Shown in pieces: positions 46,154 to 54,680 of a stretch of 64,000 nt of DNA. The translations under genes were made by a program, and so were the position numbers. The notes beneath the pieces are model-generated. The model saw only the letters and a program-made list of their open reading frames with translations, had not been told where the DNA came from and did not search any database. Every line of letters starts with the position of its first letter. Within the stretch, counting starts at the first letter, position 1. Origin of the DNA: Rhodococcus sp. WMMA185 (GTDB lineage Bacteria; Actinomycetota; Actinomycetes; Mycobacteriales; Mycobacteriaceae); the NCBI RefSeq assembly GCF_001767395.1, contig NZ_CP017014.1, positions 2,674,501 through 2,738,500 of the forward strand, in the 5' to 3' direction.

Positions 46154-47032
46154 ATGACCACGGGCATCCGCTCACCGGGGACCACGGAACAGCACAGTCA
46201 ACTTCTTCCGGTCGTCTCGGTCCTCGGATCGGTACTGTCAGTACAGTTCGGCGCCGCCTTCGCGAGCACTCTGTTCGACGAGGTGGGCGCGATAGGCGCG
46301 GTGTTCTTGCGCCTCACGATTGCCGCCCTCATCCTCGGCCTACTCTTGCGGCCCCGGTGGTGGCGGTGGTGGCGATCGCATCGACAGGGAATACTCGCGC
46401 TCGGAGTGGCCCTCGCCGTGATGAACTCGGCGTTCTACGAAGCTCTGGCGCGGCTGCCGCTGGGAACCGCCGTCACCATCGAATTCATGGGTCCACTGAC
46501 CCTTGCCGCAGTGCTCTCGCGGAGACTGCGGGATGGGGTGTGGGTGCTGGCGGCGCTTGCCGGAGTAGTTCTGCTCGGCCTACGCGAGAGTTCGAGCGCA
46601 GAATCCCTCGACCTCGTCGGTGTCGCATTTGCGCTGACAGCCGGCGCCGCGTGGGCTGGATACATCATCACCGGCTCGAATCTCGCCGCAAAGGTTCCGA
46701 GCGCGGATGGCCTCGCAGGAGCGAGCATCGTCGCGGCAGTCCTGATGATTCCGCTGGGCGTGGTGTCGGGCGGCTCCGAACTCTTCGATCCCCGAATACT
46801 CGCCGTCGGGGCGGGAGTGGCCATGCTTTCGTCGGTGATCCCCTACTCGCTCGAGTTGCGAGCGCTGAAGGTGATGAGCAAGAAGGTGTTCTCGGTTCTC
46901 ATTGCCCTGGAACCGGCGGCCGCGACACTGGCCGGCGTGATCGTGCTCGGACAGGTACTCGGCCTGCAATCATTGGCCGCGATCGCACTCGTCGTCGCGG
47001 CGGGAGTCGGATCCGTGCTGAGTAGTTGGTAG
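46154..47032 (+). CDS. EamA family transporter (RhtA-like)
   Basis: A 292-residue inner-membrane exporter with about ten hydrophobic helices in two EamA repeats. ALGVALAVMNSAFYEALARLPLGTAVTIEFMGPL is the characteristic RhtA-type segment, and SVIPYSLELRALKVMSKKVFSVLIALEPA the second-repeat equivalent. RhtA proteins export threonine and homoserine; the substrate here is not known. ATG at 46154, 121 bases after the SDR stop. The interval 46033-46153 has only a short chance frame. Confidence 0.88.
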   Translation: MTTGIRSPGTTEQHSQLLPVVSVLGSVLSVQFGAAFASTLFDEVGAIGAVFLRLTIAALILGLLLRPRWWRWWRSHRQGILALGVALAVMNSAFYEALARLPLGTAVTIEFMGPLTLAAVLSRRLRDGVWVLAALAGVVLLGLRESSSAESLDLVGVAFALTAGAAWAGYIITGSNLAAKVPSADGLAGASIVAAVLMIPLGVVSGGSELFDPRILAVGAGVAMLSSVIPYSLELRALKVMSKKVFSVLIALEPAAATLAGVIVLGQVLGLQSLAAIALVVAAGVGSVLSSW

Positions 47033-47068
47033 CGACGGACAACCGTGCGGACCCAGCGCTCCCGAGCG

Positions 47069-47416
47069 CTAAGAGGCAACTCGTGAATCGGCCTGCGACG
47101 ACCGAGGGTGTTGCTTATGATTCCTGCGGCCGTTCAGCATCCACCCGGCATCGAGTTCCCTGGTGCCGGGGCGATGCCGCCGGATGGTGAACGATGTGAT
47201 CGGCAGCTGCTCCACTGCGCGGGCATCGGCGCGCAGGTCACCGGCGATCCCCTGTTCGAGCACCGAATACGCGGTGCGGTTGATTGAATACACCGCCAGC
47301 CGCAGGGCGTCGAGCGCCGTGGGTCTCGGACCGAACTCGGCAAGCGTGTGGCCGCCGTCCACCGCGGTTTCGACCACAGCGTAGAAATGCCAGTCTTCGC
47401 CCGAATCCCCAGTCAT
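47069..47416 (-). CDS. Hypothetical protein, 115 residues
   Basis: A small soluble protein with no family I recognise. It begins MTGDSGEDWHFYAVVETAVDG and has a mixed alpha/beta pattern (ALDALRLAVYSINRTAYSVLEQ) followed by a basic C-terminal tail. ATG at 47416 has GAGG six bases upstream; a GTG at 47428 is the alternative. It converges with the EamA gene. Codon use resembles its neighbours, and that supports it as a real gene. Confidence 0.55.
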   Translation of the reverse strand: MTGDSGEDWHFYAVVETAVDGGHTLAEFGPRPTALDALRLAVYSINRTAYSVLEQGIAGDLRADARAVEQLPITSFTIRRHRPGTRELDAGWMLNGRRNHKQHPRSSQADSRVAS

Positions 47417-47587
47417 GATGTGCCTCACTCGCTGCGCCTATGTGAGCTATGACACACACCGTAGCGTGAGGTGGCGACAGGTTTACGGCGGCGCGCCGCT
47501 CGTTCGGCAAAACTTCGTTCGCGGACGAACGCCACGATCCCGTCACATCCGCGGGACCCCGGCCGCTGAGCAGACGAACGTCCCTGA

Positions 47588-48370
47588 TCAGTCCTGGATC
47601 TGAGCTTGAATCCAGTCAACCTGATTGTCGACGCGCGCAGCGGTGTCGAGTTGGTCGTGCGGGCAGGGCGGGCCATCGTTCTCCACACCGACCAAGACGC
47701 CCCCGGACAGGCCCGTCGGAATGAAATAGGGTGCGCCCGAGTCGAACAGACATGCGCTCGTCGTCCGCAGCGGGAGCAGGCCTGCCACGTTGACGGTCGT
47801 ATCCGTCACCTCTCTGACCCTGAATCCTCCGAGTCTCACGTGTTGCGCGGGCATCGGATCGACCGACGAGTGTGCACCCCACCCGTCGATGGCAACCAGG
47901 TCACCGACCTCAGGTGGATCGGCTGGAAGTTGGATCGGCTCGATGTCGGTGATCGGCTCCGACAGCTTCGCCAACGCGAGGTCGTTGACGGACGACTGAC
48001 GGACATCGACGACATCCCTTGTGTAGCCGCCGCCGAACGAGGCGGACGATCCCGTGTCCTGCAACCGAGTCTTCCCGACATGGGCGACTACGTCGTATCG
48101 TGGCGGCCCGTCAACCGGGACGCCTGCCCCGTCGTGAAAGCAATGCCCTGCGGAAATGATCCATTGCGGTGCTATGAGGGCACCCGAGCATGCGCTGTCC
48201 CGCGTTCCGCCGTCCGGTGTAGGGATTCCGGTCGCTGTGAGCTGGGTATTGAATCCGAATGTCCCGGGGGGTGCGTCGATACCGTGCGCAACCGCTCCCG
48301 CAGGGCCGGCCGCACCGACTGACAACGCGAAGAAAAGTGCGGATACCGCCAACGCCTCTAGCCTGTTCAC
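47588..48370 (-). CDS. Secreted trypsin-like serine protease
   Basis: A 260-residue exported protein: signal peptide LEALAVSALFFALSVGAAGPAGA, then an S1 chymotrypsin fold. The catalytic His is in SAGHCF, Asp in VNDLALAKL and Ser in CLFDSGAPYF. The usual GDSGGP is FDSGAP, with Phe for the oxyanion-hole glycine; activity may be altered. Cys in DSACSGALI and AGHCF can form the classic disulfide around the His. GTG at 48370 gives the signal peptide. Product and inhibitors unknown. Confidence 0.85.
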   Translation of the reverse strand: MNRLEALAVSALFFALSVGAAGPAGAVAHGIDAPPGTFGFNTQLTATGIPTPDGGTRDSACSGALIAPQWIISAGHCFHDGAGVPVDGPPRYDVVAHVGKTRLQDTGSSASFGGGYTRDVVDVRQSSVNDLALAKLSEPITDIEPIQLPADPPEVGDLVAIDGWGAHSSVDPMPAQHVRLGGFRVREVTDTTVNVAGLLPLRTTSACLFDSGAPYFIPTGLSGGVLVGVENDGPPCPHDQLDTAARVDNQVDWIQAQIQD

Positions 48371-48423
48371 ACCGAGCGACGGTACCGAAGGCCTTCACCC
48401 CCGGCAATGCCCGAAAACACGCC

Positions 48424-49626
48424 TCACGCGACGGCTCGCCGTCCGATCTCGAACAGCTCTTGCGGATCGTCGATCCCCTTGAGCTGGTGACTTCCCATGG
48501 ACTCACCCCAGAACTCGTCGAGGTCGATTTCGTCGTAGAAATCTCCGGTCACGATGACCTCACGCGCCCGTGCGGCCGCGACGATCCTGCTGGCCATGTT
48601 GACAGGCCTGCCGAACCAGTCGCCGGCGCTCGGCACCGCAGTTCCCCATGCGATCCCCGCGCGTAGCGGCGGCGGACCTTCCTGACGAGCGGCGTCGACC
48701 AGATCCAATGCCGCGTGCGCGAGCGCTGTCGCGTCCGGCGACACCATCATCACAGCATCCCCGATTGTCTTCACAAGCCGCACAGGCGAACTGACGACAT
48801 CGGTGGCAAGCCGGTCGAGCCGCTCGGCAACCCGCCCGAGATCGGTAGGTGCAACCTGCTCGCCGAGCACCGTGAATCCCACGAGGTCGGCGAAGCACAC
48901 ACCCACCTCCTGAGCTCCGTGTAAATGAAGATCGGAGTCGCGTGCGATCCCGACAGCATCCGACCGCAATTGCTGCCGCAGGCTGGTCGCAAGAATGCGC
49001 GCAAGGATGTGCGACTCGAAGTCGGCGAACCTGCGCACCTCCACCGCGAACCGCAACGCGACTTCAGGATGGTCTTTTGCCGACTCGAGCCGATCCTGCA
49101 GAAGCGCATCCGCGGCATCGGCAACCGACCAGATGTTGCGGCCGAGCGCCCGGGCGGCCGCGAACAACCCGCTCTCGTCGAGACCCAAACTCCGATACTG
49201 TTCGAGTCCGCGCACGAGTTCGAGGTCACTATCGCTGTAGTAGTCGTCATCTCTGGAGACGCCGCGCCCAATCGCCCGGAACCATCGACGAGCGTCCCCG
49301 GCGCTCACCCCCGTCTTCCGCGATACCTCCTCGAGGCTGTAGCTGCCCTTGGGCGACAGCGCGTGTTCGAGGAGATGGTGCGCGAGGCGATTGTCTTCGG
49401 TGGCCGCCCGCAACTGATCGATCGTCATGCCCTCGGCGACCAGCGTGTCGAGAACGCCGGCCCGCGCCGTCCGGTCCGGGCCGCTGAGCCCGTCGAGCAA
49501 GCCTGCCGCCTCGAAGACCTGAAGGCTGTCGGGCTGCGGACCCGGCCGCCGGAGCGAGCGTGGCAAGGGCGACACCAGCCGACCCGGCTGTGGAGTCGGC
49601 CAGGTTCTCGAAAGCGGACGATGCAC
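48424..49626 (-). CDS. Class III adenylate cyclase with regulatory domain (Rv1264-like)
   Basis: A 400-residue two-domain cyclase resembling M. tuberculosis Rv1264, whose N-terminal helical domain inhibits the cyclase at neutral pH. The N-terminal region (residues about 40-210) includes AEGMTIDQLRAA and LEEVSRKTGVSAGDARRWFRAIG. The catalytic domain has the metal Asp residues in CFADLVGFT (near 245) and KTIGDAVMM (near 287; with the adenine-specifying Lys) and the transition-state Asn/Arg in VNMASR (near 342). All are present, so activity is likely. GTG at 49626 is uncertain; later GTG codons are possible. It is divergent from a TetR-thioesterase pair. Confidence 0.87.
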   Translation of the reverse strand: MHRPLSRTWPTPQPGRLVSPLPRSLRRPGPQPDSLQVFEAAGLLDGLSGPDRTARAGVLDTLVAEGMTIDQLRAATEDNRLAHHLLEHALSPKGSYSLEEVSRKTGVSAGDARRWFRAIGRGVSRDDDYYSDSDLELVRGLEQYRSLGLDESGLFAAARALGRNIWSVADAADALLQDRLESAKDHPEVALRFAVEVRRFADFESHILARILATSLRQQLRSDAVGIARDSDLHLHGAQEVGVCFADLVGFTVLGEQVAPTDLGRVAERLDRLATDVVSSPVRLVKTIGDAVMMVSPDATALAHAALDLVDAARQEGPPPLRAGIAWGTAVPSAGDWFGRPVNMASRIVAAARAREVIVTGDFYDEIDLDEFWGESMGSHQLKGIDDPQELFEIGRRAVA

Positions 49627-49637
49627 GACCTCATCAT

Positions 49638-49652
49638 CTCAGGATCACTGAG
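49638..49652. promoter_or_regulatory. Palindrome at the start of the adenylate cyclase gene
   Basis: CTCAGGATCACTGAG is an inverted repeat with 5-bp arms and a 5-base centre, 11 bases upstream of the cyclase GTG and 65 bases before the TetR start. Such a site could be a TetR operator controlling both divergent units. It is a prediction from sequence only. Confidence 0.35.
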
Positions 49653-49716
49653 GTCACTCCAGGCTATCTGCGAGAACTCCTTGCAACGTCGGCCGAGACA
49701 GAACTATATTCGGTTC

Positions 49717-50280
49717 ATGCCGATTCAGAGTCTGTTACTCGACGCGGCGGAGGGTCACTTCGCGCAGCACGGCGTACTCGGAACTCGACTGGCCGATATT
49801 CGCGAAGAAGTCGGTGTCAGCGTCGGCGGGATCTACCACCATTTCCCCAGCAAGAAAGAGCTCTATGCCGAGGTATGGTTGCGCGCCCTGGGCGAGTACC
49901 AAGACATGTTCCGGGCCGTGCTCGCCGAGTCCACCGGAGCCCGAGGAGGCATAGAGGGCGTAGTCGCCTCACACCTGGAGTGGGTGGCCGCGAACCCCGA
50001 CCGAGCCACCATCCTCGTCTCACCCCGCCCTCCCGGCATCAACGAGCGGGCAGCCGAAGGCAACAGAATCTTCTTCCGCACCGTCATGGCGTGGTGGCGG
50101 ACGCACCAGAACTACGGATCCGTCCGCCGATTGGACTTCGACGTGCTCAATGCGCTGTGGCTCGGCCCGGCGCAGGAGTACTCACGACATTGGCTCGCCG
50201 GATCAATTGCCACCGATCCCACCTCCGTCGCGCCAGACCTGGCGCGTGCGGCCTGGAACTCGCTACGTAGCCAGGAGTGA
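49717..50280 (+). CDS. TetR family transcriptional regulator
   Basis: A 187-residue TetR regulator. The helix-turn-helix LADIREEVGVSVGGIYHHFPSKKELYAEV is at residues about 23-51; the C-terminal ligand domain follows. It is 4 bases upstream of a thioesterase gene, so it probably controls that gene in response to an acyl or aromatic-CoA ligand. ATG 49717 gives a very short N-terminal arm; there is a long antiphase frame upstream that belongs to the cyclase gene. Confidence 0.85.
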   Translation: MPIQSLLLDAAEGHFAQHGVLGTRLADIREEVGVSVGGIYHHFPSKKELYAEVWLRALGEYQDMFRAVLAESTGARGGIEGVVASHLEWVAANPDRATILVSPRPPGINERAAEGNRIFFRTVMAWWRTHQNYGSVRRLDFDVLNALWLGPAQEYSRHWLAGSIATDPTSVAPDLARAAWNSLRSQE

Positions 50281-50284
50281 ACAC

Positions 50285-50707
50285 ATGACAGTCGACGCCG
50301 TCTTGACCTCCGACACTGCGCGGGCCGTGCTCGCCGCGCAACCGTTCAGCATGCTCCTCGGTGCGCGGATGACGCACTTCGGAGACGGCCGCACCAGCCT
50401 GGAAATTCCGGTGCGGGACGAACTGAGGCAGCAGAACGGGTTCGTGCACGGCGGGGTCCTCTCGTACGCCGCGGACAACGCACTCACCTTCGCGGCGGGG
50501 ACCATGCTCGGCTCCAACATCATGACGGCCGGCTTCACGATCACCTACTTGCGACCGGCGGATGGGGTTGTACTGCGCGCCGATGCGTGGGCCGACACCG
50601 CCACACGGCGGCAGGCGCTGTGCCGCTGCGACATCTACGCCGTACAAGAGAACGGCGAGGAGGTGCTGTGTGCCGCCGCACAGGGCACCGCGATGGCGCG
50701 ACGGTGA
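50285..50707 (+). CDS. PaaI-type hotdog thioesterase
   Basis: A 140-residue hotdog-fold protein that likely hydrolyses acyl- or phenylacetyl-type CoA thioesters. QNGFVHGGVLSYAADNALTFAAGT is the hotdog helix with the HGG motif typical of PaaI-like enzymes, and FTITYLRPADGVVLRADAW the following strands. Its ATG is 4 bases after the tetR stop, so the two form an operon. Ends before a strong hairpin. Confidence 0.88.
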   Translation: MTVDAVLTSDTARAVLAAQPFSMLLGARMTHFGDGRTSLEIPVRDELRQQNGFVHGGVLSYAADNALTFAAGTMLGSNIMTAGFTITYLRPADGVVLRADAWADTATRRQALCRCDIYAVQENGEEVLCAAAQGTAMARR

Positions 50708-50740
50708 CCAATATGCTGCGGCGGCCTCAGCAGCGATGAA

Positions 50741-50775
50741 ACACGTTGGGCGGCTGTAAGAGCCGCCCAACGTGT
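50741..50775. terminator. Bidirectional hairpin terminator
   Basis: A perfect 15-bp stem (50741-50755 with 50761-50775, sequence ACACGTTGGGCGGCT and its complement) surrounds a 5-base loop. It sits between the stops of the thioesterase gene and the convergent MFS gene. There is no clear T-run on either side, so termination is inferred from the stem and location. Confidence 0.75.
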
Positions 50776-50793
50776 GAGGAACACCGAGAATGA

Positions 50794-52335
50794 TCAGTGC
50801 ATCATGGCCGCCGGCGCGTCCTCGGCACCGAGGTTCGGGTTCACCGACTTCTTGCGCGGCAACAGCATCGCAGGGATGAGCGTGAGCAGGATCAGCACGG
50901 CCGCCACGACGAACGTGTTGCCGAACGAATCGGCGAGTTCCGAAAAGCCCCTGGCCAACACGTCAGGAGGGGTCTGCGATGCGATTTGCGAAGCTTCCGG
51001 TGAATCCCCACGCGACGCGGCCGCCAGCCCTGCCGCTCCGTGACTCAGGATCTGATTCGTCAGTACAACCGACATCACCGCGGTTCCGATCGAGCCGGAG
51101 GTCTGCTGCACGATGTTCATCAGCGACGAGCCGCGCGCCACCTGTTCATGAGAAAGCGTCACGATCGCGGCGGTCATCAGCGGCATCATCGTGCAGCCCA
51201 TGCCCATACCCATCACGAACAGCGCACCCATCAGCAACCATGTCGGGGAATCCGCAGCCACCTGGGTAAAGACACTTAGTCCAATGAAGATCAACGGCAA
51301 CCCGGTCAGCACGATCTTGCCCGCACCGATCCTGTCGACGAGACGCCCAGCGATCGGCATGGTCAGCATCGCGCCGATACCCTGCGGCGCCATCACAAGA
51401 CCAGCGGCGAGAGTGGTGTGACCACCGACTTGAATGAAGTAGCTCGGGAACAACAGTCCGGCACCCATGAACGCGACGACGAACATCGATGTGGTGATCA
51501 CCGCAACGGTCAGCTGCCGATTCTTGAACAGATGCAGGTCGATCAGCGGATGGTCCTTGTTCAGCGCGTGGAACACGAACGCGACGATCAACGCGAGTCC
51601 GATCGCACCAGGTACCAGTACCCGCGCGGACGCGACGGTTCCGACCTCGGGGATGGACGACACACCGAACAGGAAAAGCGCCAGGCCGGGTGAGAGCAAC
51701 AGCATCCCGAGGACGTCGAACGACTCCGAAGGCGACGGCCGATCGGACGGCAGAATCACGAACGCAGCAATAAGGGCGACAACACCGATCGGCAGATTGA
51801 TCAAGAAGATCCAGTGCCAACTGGCCGCTTCGATCAACCAGCCGCCGAGGATGGGGCCACCGATGGGACCGAGCAGCATCGGAATGCCGAGCACCGCCAT
51901 GACCCGACCCACCCGGTCCGGGCCCGCAGCCCTCGTCATGATCGTCATACCGAGGGGCATCAGCATTCCGCCGCCAAACCCCTGCAGCACTCGGAAGCCG
52001 ATCAGCGAGGTGATGTCCCACGCCATACTGCACGCCACGGAACCGACAACGAACAGCACCAACGCCGTCATGTACAGGCGCTTGGTTCCGAAGCGGTCGG
52101 CCGCCCACCCAGTCACCGGAATGACGGTGGCCAGCGCGAGGGTGTACCCGGTCATGGTCCATGCGACAGTGGCGTACGTGCTGTCGAAGTCCTGGGCGAA
52201 CGTAGTGAGCGCGACGCTGACCACAGTCACGTCGAGGATCGACATGATGGCGCCGAGCACTACAACCGATGCGATCTTGAGGACCGTGCCATCGAGTTTG
52301 TCGGACGCCGCGGGCGCGGCCTTCGGCAATGTCAT
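50794..52335 (-). CDS. DHA2-family MFS multidrug exporter, copy 1
   Basis: A 513-residue proton-coupled drug exporter with 14 predicted membrane segments. LDVTVVSVALTTF, GWAADRFGTKRLYM (motif A) and LGPIGGPILGGWLIE (motif C, the antiporter motif) are evident. It is closely similar to the neighbour at 52669-54210, with the same length. ATG at 52335 is followed by MTLPKAAPAASDK, matching copy 2. Unlike copy 2, the upstream regulator gene is a decayed remnant. The drug is unknown. Confidence 0.9.
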   Translation of the reverse strand: MTLPKAAPAASDKLDGTVLKIASVVVLGAIMSILDVTVVSVALTTFAQDFDSTYATVAWTMTGYTLALATVIPVTGWAADRFGTKRLYMTALVLFVVGSVACSMAWDITSLIGFRVLQGFGGGMLMPLGMTIMTRAAGPDRVGRVMAVLGIPMLLGPIGGPILGGWLIEAASWHWIFLINLPIGVVALIAAFVILPSDRPSPSESFDVLGMLLLSPGLALFLFGVSSIPEVGTVASARVLVPGAIGLALIVAFVFHALNKDHPLIDLHLFKNRQLTVAVITTSMFVVAFMGAGLLFPSYFIQVGGHTTLAAGLVMAPQGIGAMLTMPIAGRLVDRIGAGKIVLTGLPLIFIGLSVFTQVAADSPTWLLMGALFVMGMGMGCTMMPLMTAAIVTLSHEQVARGSSLMNIVQQTSGSIGTAVMSVVLTNQILSHGAAGLAAASRGDSPEASQIASQTPPDVLARGFSELADSFGNTFVVAAVLILLTLIPAMLLPRKKSVNPNLGAEDAPAAMMH

Positions 52336-52577
52336 CCGCAGTTCTCCTGGTTGAGTTCTCGCAGGGCATCCTCGGTGAGGATCGGTTGTTGTGCTTCGAT
52401 CAGTCGAGTTCGGTCGGTCTCGAGGAATCAACAAACGCGAACCGTGCAGCTGATCTCGCTTGCGTTCGACGTGCCAAATGGCGCGCCGCAGCCACCGAGA
52501 GTCGCATCGTTTCCACGACCTCGGAGAGCGGAATTCGAAGAACAGATCACGCAGTCTTGCCAGGCACCCACAAGTAC
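52336..52577 (-). pseudogene. Decayed marR-type gene upstream of MFS copy 1
   Basis: This 242-base stretch is a shortened homologue of the intact marR at 54176-54670. Its 5' part (52550 down) reads LFFEF like LLFELFND; a middle part resembles the wHTH coding DNA (CCGCAGCCACCGA shared); its 3' part reads HVERKRDQL like HIEYRREQL and ADDIAEG like YDIAEGG, but with at least two internal deletions and shifted frames. It abuts MFS copy 1 exactly as the intact gene abuts copy 2. It is a relic of a cassette duplication. Confidence 0.8.
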
Positions 52578-52621
52578 TAGCGCTCACGCAACTATCGCCT
52601 AGGTGCAACTACAGCGCAACC
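52578..52621. promoter_or_regulatory. Operator-like repeats upstream of the marR remnant
   Basis: TAGCGCTCACGCAACTAT (52578-52595) is 17/18 identical to 54681-54698 upstream of the intact marR. GCAACT recurs at 52588 and 52605, 17 bases apart, with GCAACC at 52616. The conservation despite loss of the regulator gene suggests that the site still controls MFS copy 1. Confidence 0.6.
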
Positions 52622-52668
52622 GAATTGTCAGTGATCCAGACCACCCAGCGCGGTAAGAGGGGGCAGGC

Positions 52669-54210
52669 TCAGTGCATCATGACCGTCGGAGCGCCTTCGG
52701 TCTCGACGTCCGGATTCTCCGACTTCTTGCGCGGCAGCAGGAACGCAGGGATAAATGTCAGCAGTATCAGGACCGCCGCGACAACGAATGTGTTGCCGAA
52801 GGCGTCGGCGAGTTCTGAGAATGCGTTGGCCAGCACCTCCGGCGGCGTCTGCGCGACGATCTGCGCCGCCTCCGGCGTACCGCCACGCGACGCGGCTGCT
52901 AGTCCAGCGGTTTGGTGGCTCAGGATCTGATTCGTCAGCACAACCGACATCACCGCGGCCCCGATCGAGGTCGCTGTCTGCTGCACGATGTTCACCAGCG
53001 TCGAACCGCGCGCCACCTGCTCATTGGAAAGTGTCACGAGCGCCGCGGTCATCAGCGGCATCATCGTGCAGCCCATTCCCAGACCCATCACGAACAGCGC
53101 ACCCATCAGCAACCACGTCGAAGTATCGGCTGCCACCTGAGTGAACACACCCAACCCTACGAGGGTCAGCGGCAGCCCGGTCAGCACGATCTTGCCCGGA
53201 CCGATCTTGTCCACGAGCCACCCGGCGATCGGCATGGTCAGCATCGCGCCGATACCCTGCGGCGCCATCAGCAGACCGGCGCCAAGTGTGGTGTGCCCAC
53301 CCACCTGGATGAAGTAGCTCGGGAACAACAGTCCGGCACCCATGAACGCGACGACGAACATCAACATGGTGATCACCGCAACGGTCAGCTGCCGGTCCTT
53401 GAACAGATGCAGGTCGATCAGCGGATGGTCCTTGTTCAGCGCGTGGAGTACGAACGCGACGATCAGCGTGAGTCCGATCGCACCGGACACCAACACTCTG
53501 GCCGAGGCCACCGTTCCGACATCCGGGATGGACGAAACACCGAACAGGAATGTCGCCAAACCTGGTGAGAGCAGCAGCATTCCGACGAAGTCGAACGATT
53601 CCGAAGGCGATGGCTCGTCGGGCTGCAGAATGAAGTATGCGGCCGCCATGGCGACAAGGCCGATGGGCGGGTTGATCAGGAAGATCCAGTGCCAGCTCGC
53701 GACCTCGATCAACCAGCCACCGAGGATGGGGCCACCGATGGGACCGAGCAGCACCGGGATGCCGAGCACCGCCATGACCCGACCCACCCGGTCTGGGCCC
53801 GCAGCCCTGGTCAGGATCGTCATTCCGAGGGGCATCAGCATGCCGCCGCCAAGCCCCTGAAGAACGCGGAAGCCGATAAGCGAGGTGATGTCCCACGCCA
53901 TGCTGCATGCCACGGAACCGACGACGAACAACGCCAAAGCCGTCATGTAGAGGCGCTTGGTTCCGAAGCGGTCGGCCGCCCATCCGGTCACCGGAATGAC
54001 GGCCCCCAGCGCAAGCGTGTAGGCGGTCATCGTCCACGCGACGGTGGCATACGTACTGTTGAATTCTCGCGTGAACGTTGTGAGCGCGACGCTGACCACA
54101 GTCACGTCAAGGATCGACATGGTGGCACCGAGTACCACGACGGACGCGATCTTGAGGAGCGTTCCGTCTAGTTTGTCAGGCGCCGCAGGCGCCTCCTTCG
54201 GCGATGTCAT
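52669..54210 (-). CDS. DHA2-family MFS multidrug exporter, copy 2
   Basis: A 513-residue, 14-helix drug:H+ antiporter. Motifs are LDVTVVSVALTTFTREF, GWAADRFGTKRLYM (motif A) and LGPIGGPILGGWLIE (motif C). It is a close paralogue of the 50794-52335 protein; differences are spread through both halves. Its ATG at 54210 lies within the last codons of marR (35-base overlap), so exporter and regulator are co-expressed, a usual autoregulated arrangement. GAGAAAGG is the ribosome-binding sequence. Confidence 0.92.
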   Translation of the reverse strand: MTSPKEAPAAPDKLDGTLLKIASVVVLGATMSILDVTVVSVALTTFTREFNSTYATVAWTMTAYTLALGAVIPVTGWAADRFGTKRLYMTALALFVVGSVACSMAWDITSLIGFRVLQGLGGGMLMPLGMTILTRAAGPDRVGRVMAVLGIPVLLGPIGGPILGGWLIEVASWHWIFLINPPIGLVAMAAAYFILQPDEPSPSESFDFVGMLLLSPGLATFLFGVSSIPDVGTVASARVLVSGAIGLTLIVAFVLHALNKDHPLIDLHLFKDRQLTVAVITMLMFVVAFMGAGLLFPSYFIQVGGHTTLGAGLLMAPQGIGAMLTMPIAGWLVDKIGPGKIVLTGLPLTLVGLGVFTQVAADTSTWLLMGALFVMGLGMGCTMMPLMTAALVTLSNEQVARGSTLVNIVQQTATSIGAAVMSVVLTNQILSHQTAGLAAASRGGTPEAAQIVAQTPPEVLANAFSELADAFGNTFVVAAVLILLTFIPAFLLPRKKSENPDVETEGAPTVMMH

Positions 54211-54670
54211 AGCCTTTCTCCTGATTCAGTTCTCTCAGAGCATTGGCGGCGAGGACAGGTCTCAGCGCCTCGATCAGTCGAGACCGGTCGCCCTCCGGAA
54301 TCAGCGACGCGAAACGACGCAACTGTTCACGTCTGTATTCGATGTGCCGGGTCGCTGCCGTGTGACCTGCGGCGGACAACGACACCCGCTTGACGCGCCG
54401 GTCACGCTCATCCTCCCGGCGGACAACCAGGCCGAGCTTCACGAGTTGATCGATGTTTCGACCTGCCGCAGCCACCGACAGCCCCAGCTGTTCCGCAACC
54501 TCGTTGATCGGAAGCGGTTCGCCGCGATGAGCCAACGCGAAGAGGATCCGCACCTGCGTGAAGGTGAGGTCCAGCTCGAAGAGGCTGTCCATCAACTCCC
54601 CCTCGTTCATCACCTGAGTGAAGAAATCGTTGAAGAGTTCGAAGAGAAGATCAGCAGTGGCGTCAGACAC
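54176..54670 (-). CDS. MarR family transcriptional regulator
   Basis: A 164-residue MarR-type winged-helix repressor. FTQVRILFALAHRGEPLPINEVAEQLGLSVAAAGRNIDQLVKLGLVVRREDERDRRVKRV, residues about 37-96, is the winged helix including the DERDRR wing. It probably represses itself and the exporter copy 2 and is released by a toxic ligand. Start is GTG at 54670 with no clear ribosome-binding site, so the transcript may be leaderless. The stop overlaps the exporter start. Confidence 0.9.
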   Translation of the reverse strand: MSDATADLLFELFNDFFTQVMNEGELMDSLFELDLTFTQVRILFALAHRGEPLPINEVAEQLGLSVAAAGRNIDQLVKLGLVVRREDERDRRVKRVSLSAAGHTAATRHIEYRREQLRRFASLIPEGDRSRLIEALRPVLAANALRELNQEKGYDIAEGGACGA

Positions 54671-54680
54671 ACTGAAATGC

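Noticed and set aside
46036-47025. 329-codon frame overlapping the EamA gene
   Set aside because: Shadow frame; product Arg-rich with no pattern. The EamA frame has clear membrane helices.
51146-52369. 407-codon frame on the minus strand over MFS copy 1
   Set aside because: Its first codons lie in the marR remnant and the rest is a shifted-phase reading of the exporter; it supports the pseudogene but is not a gene.
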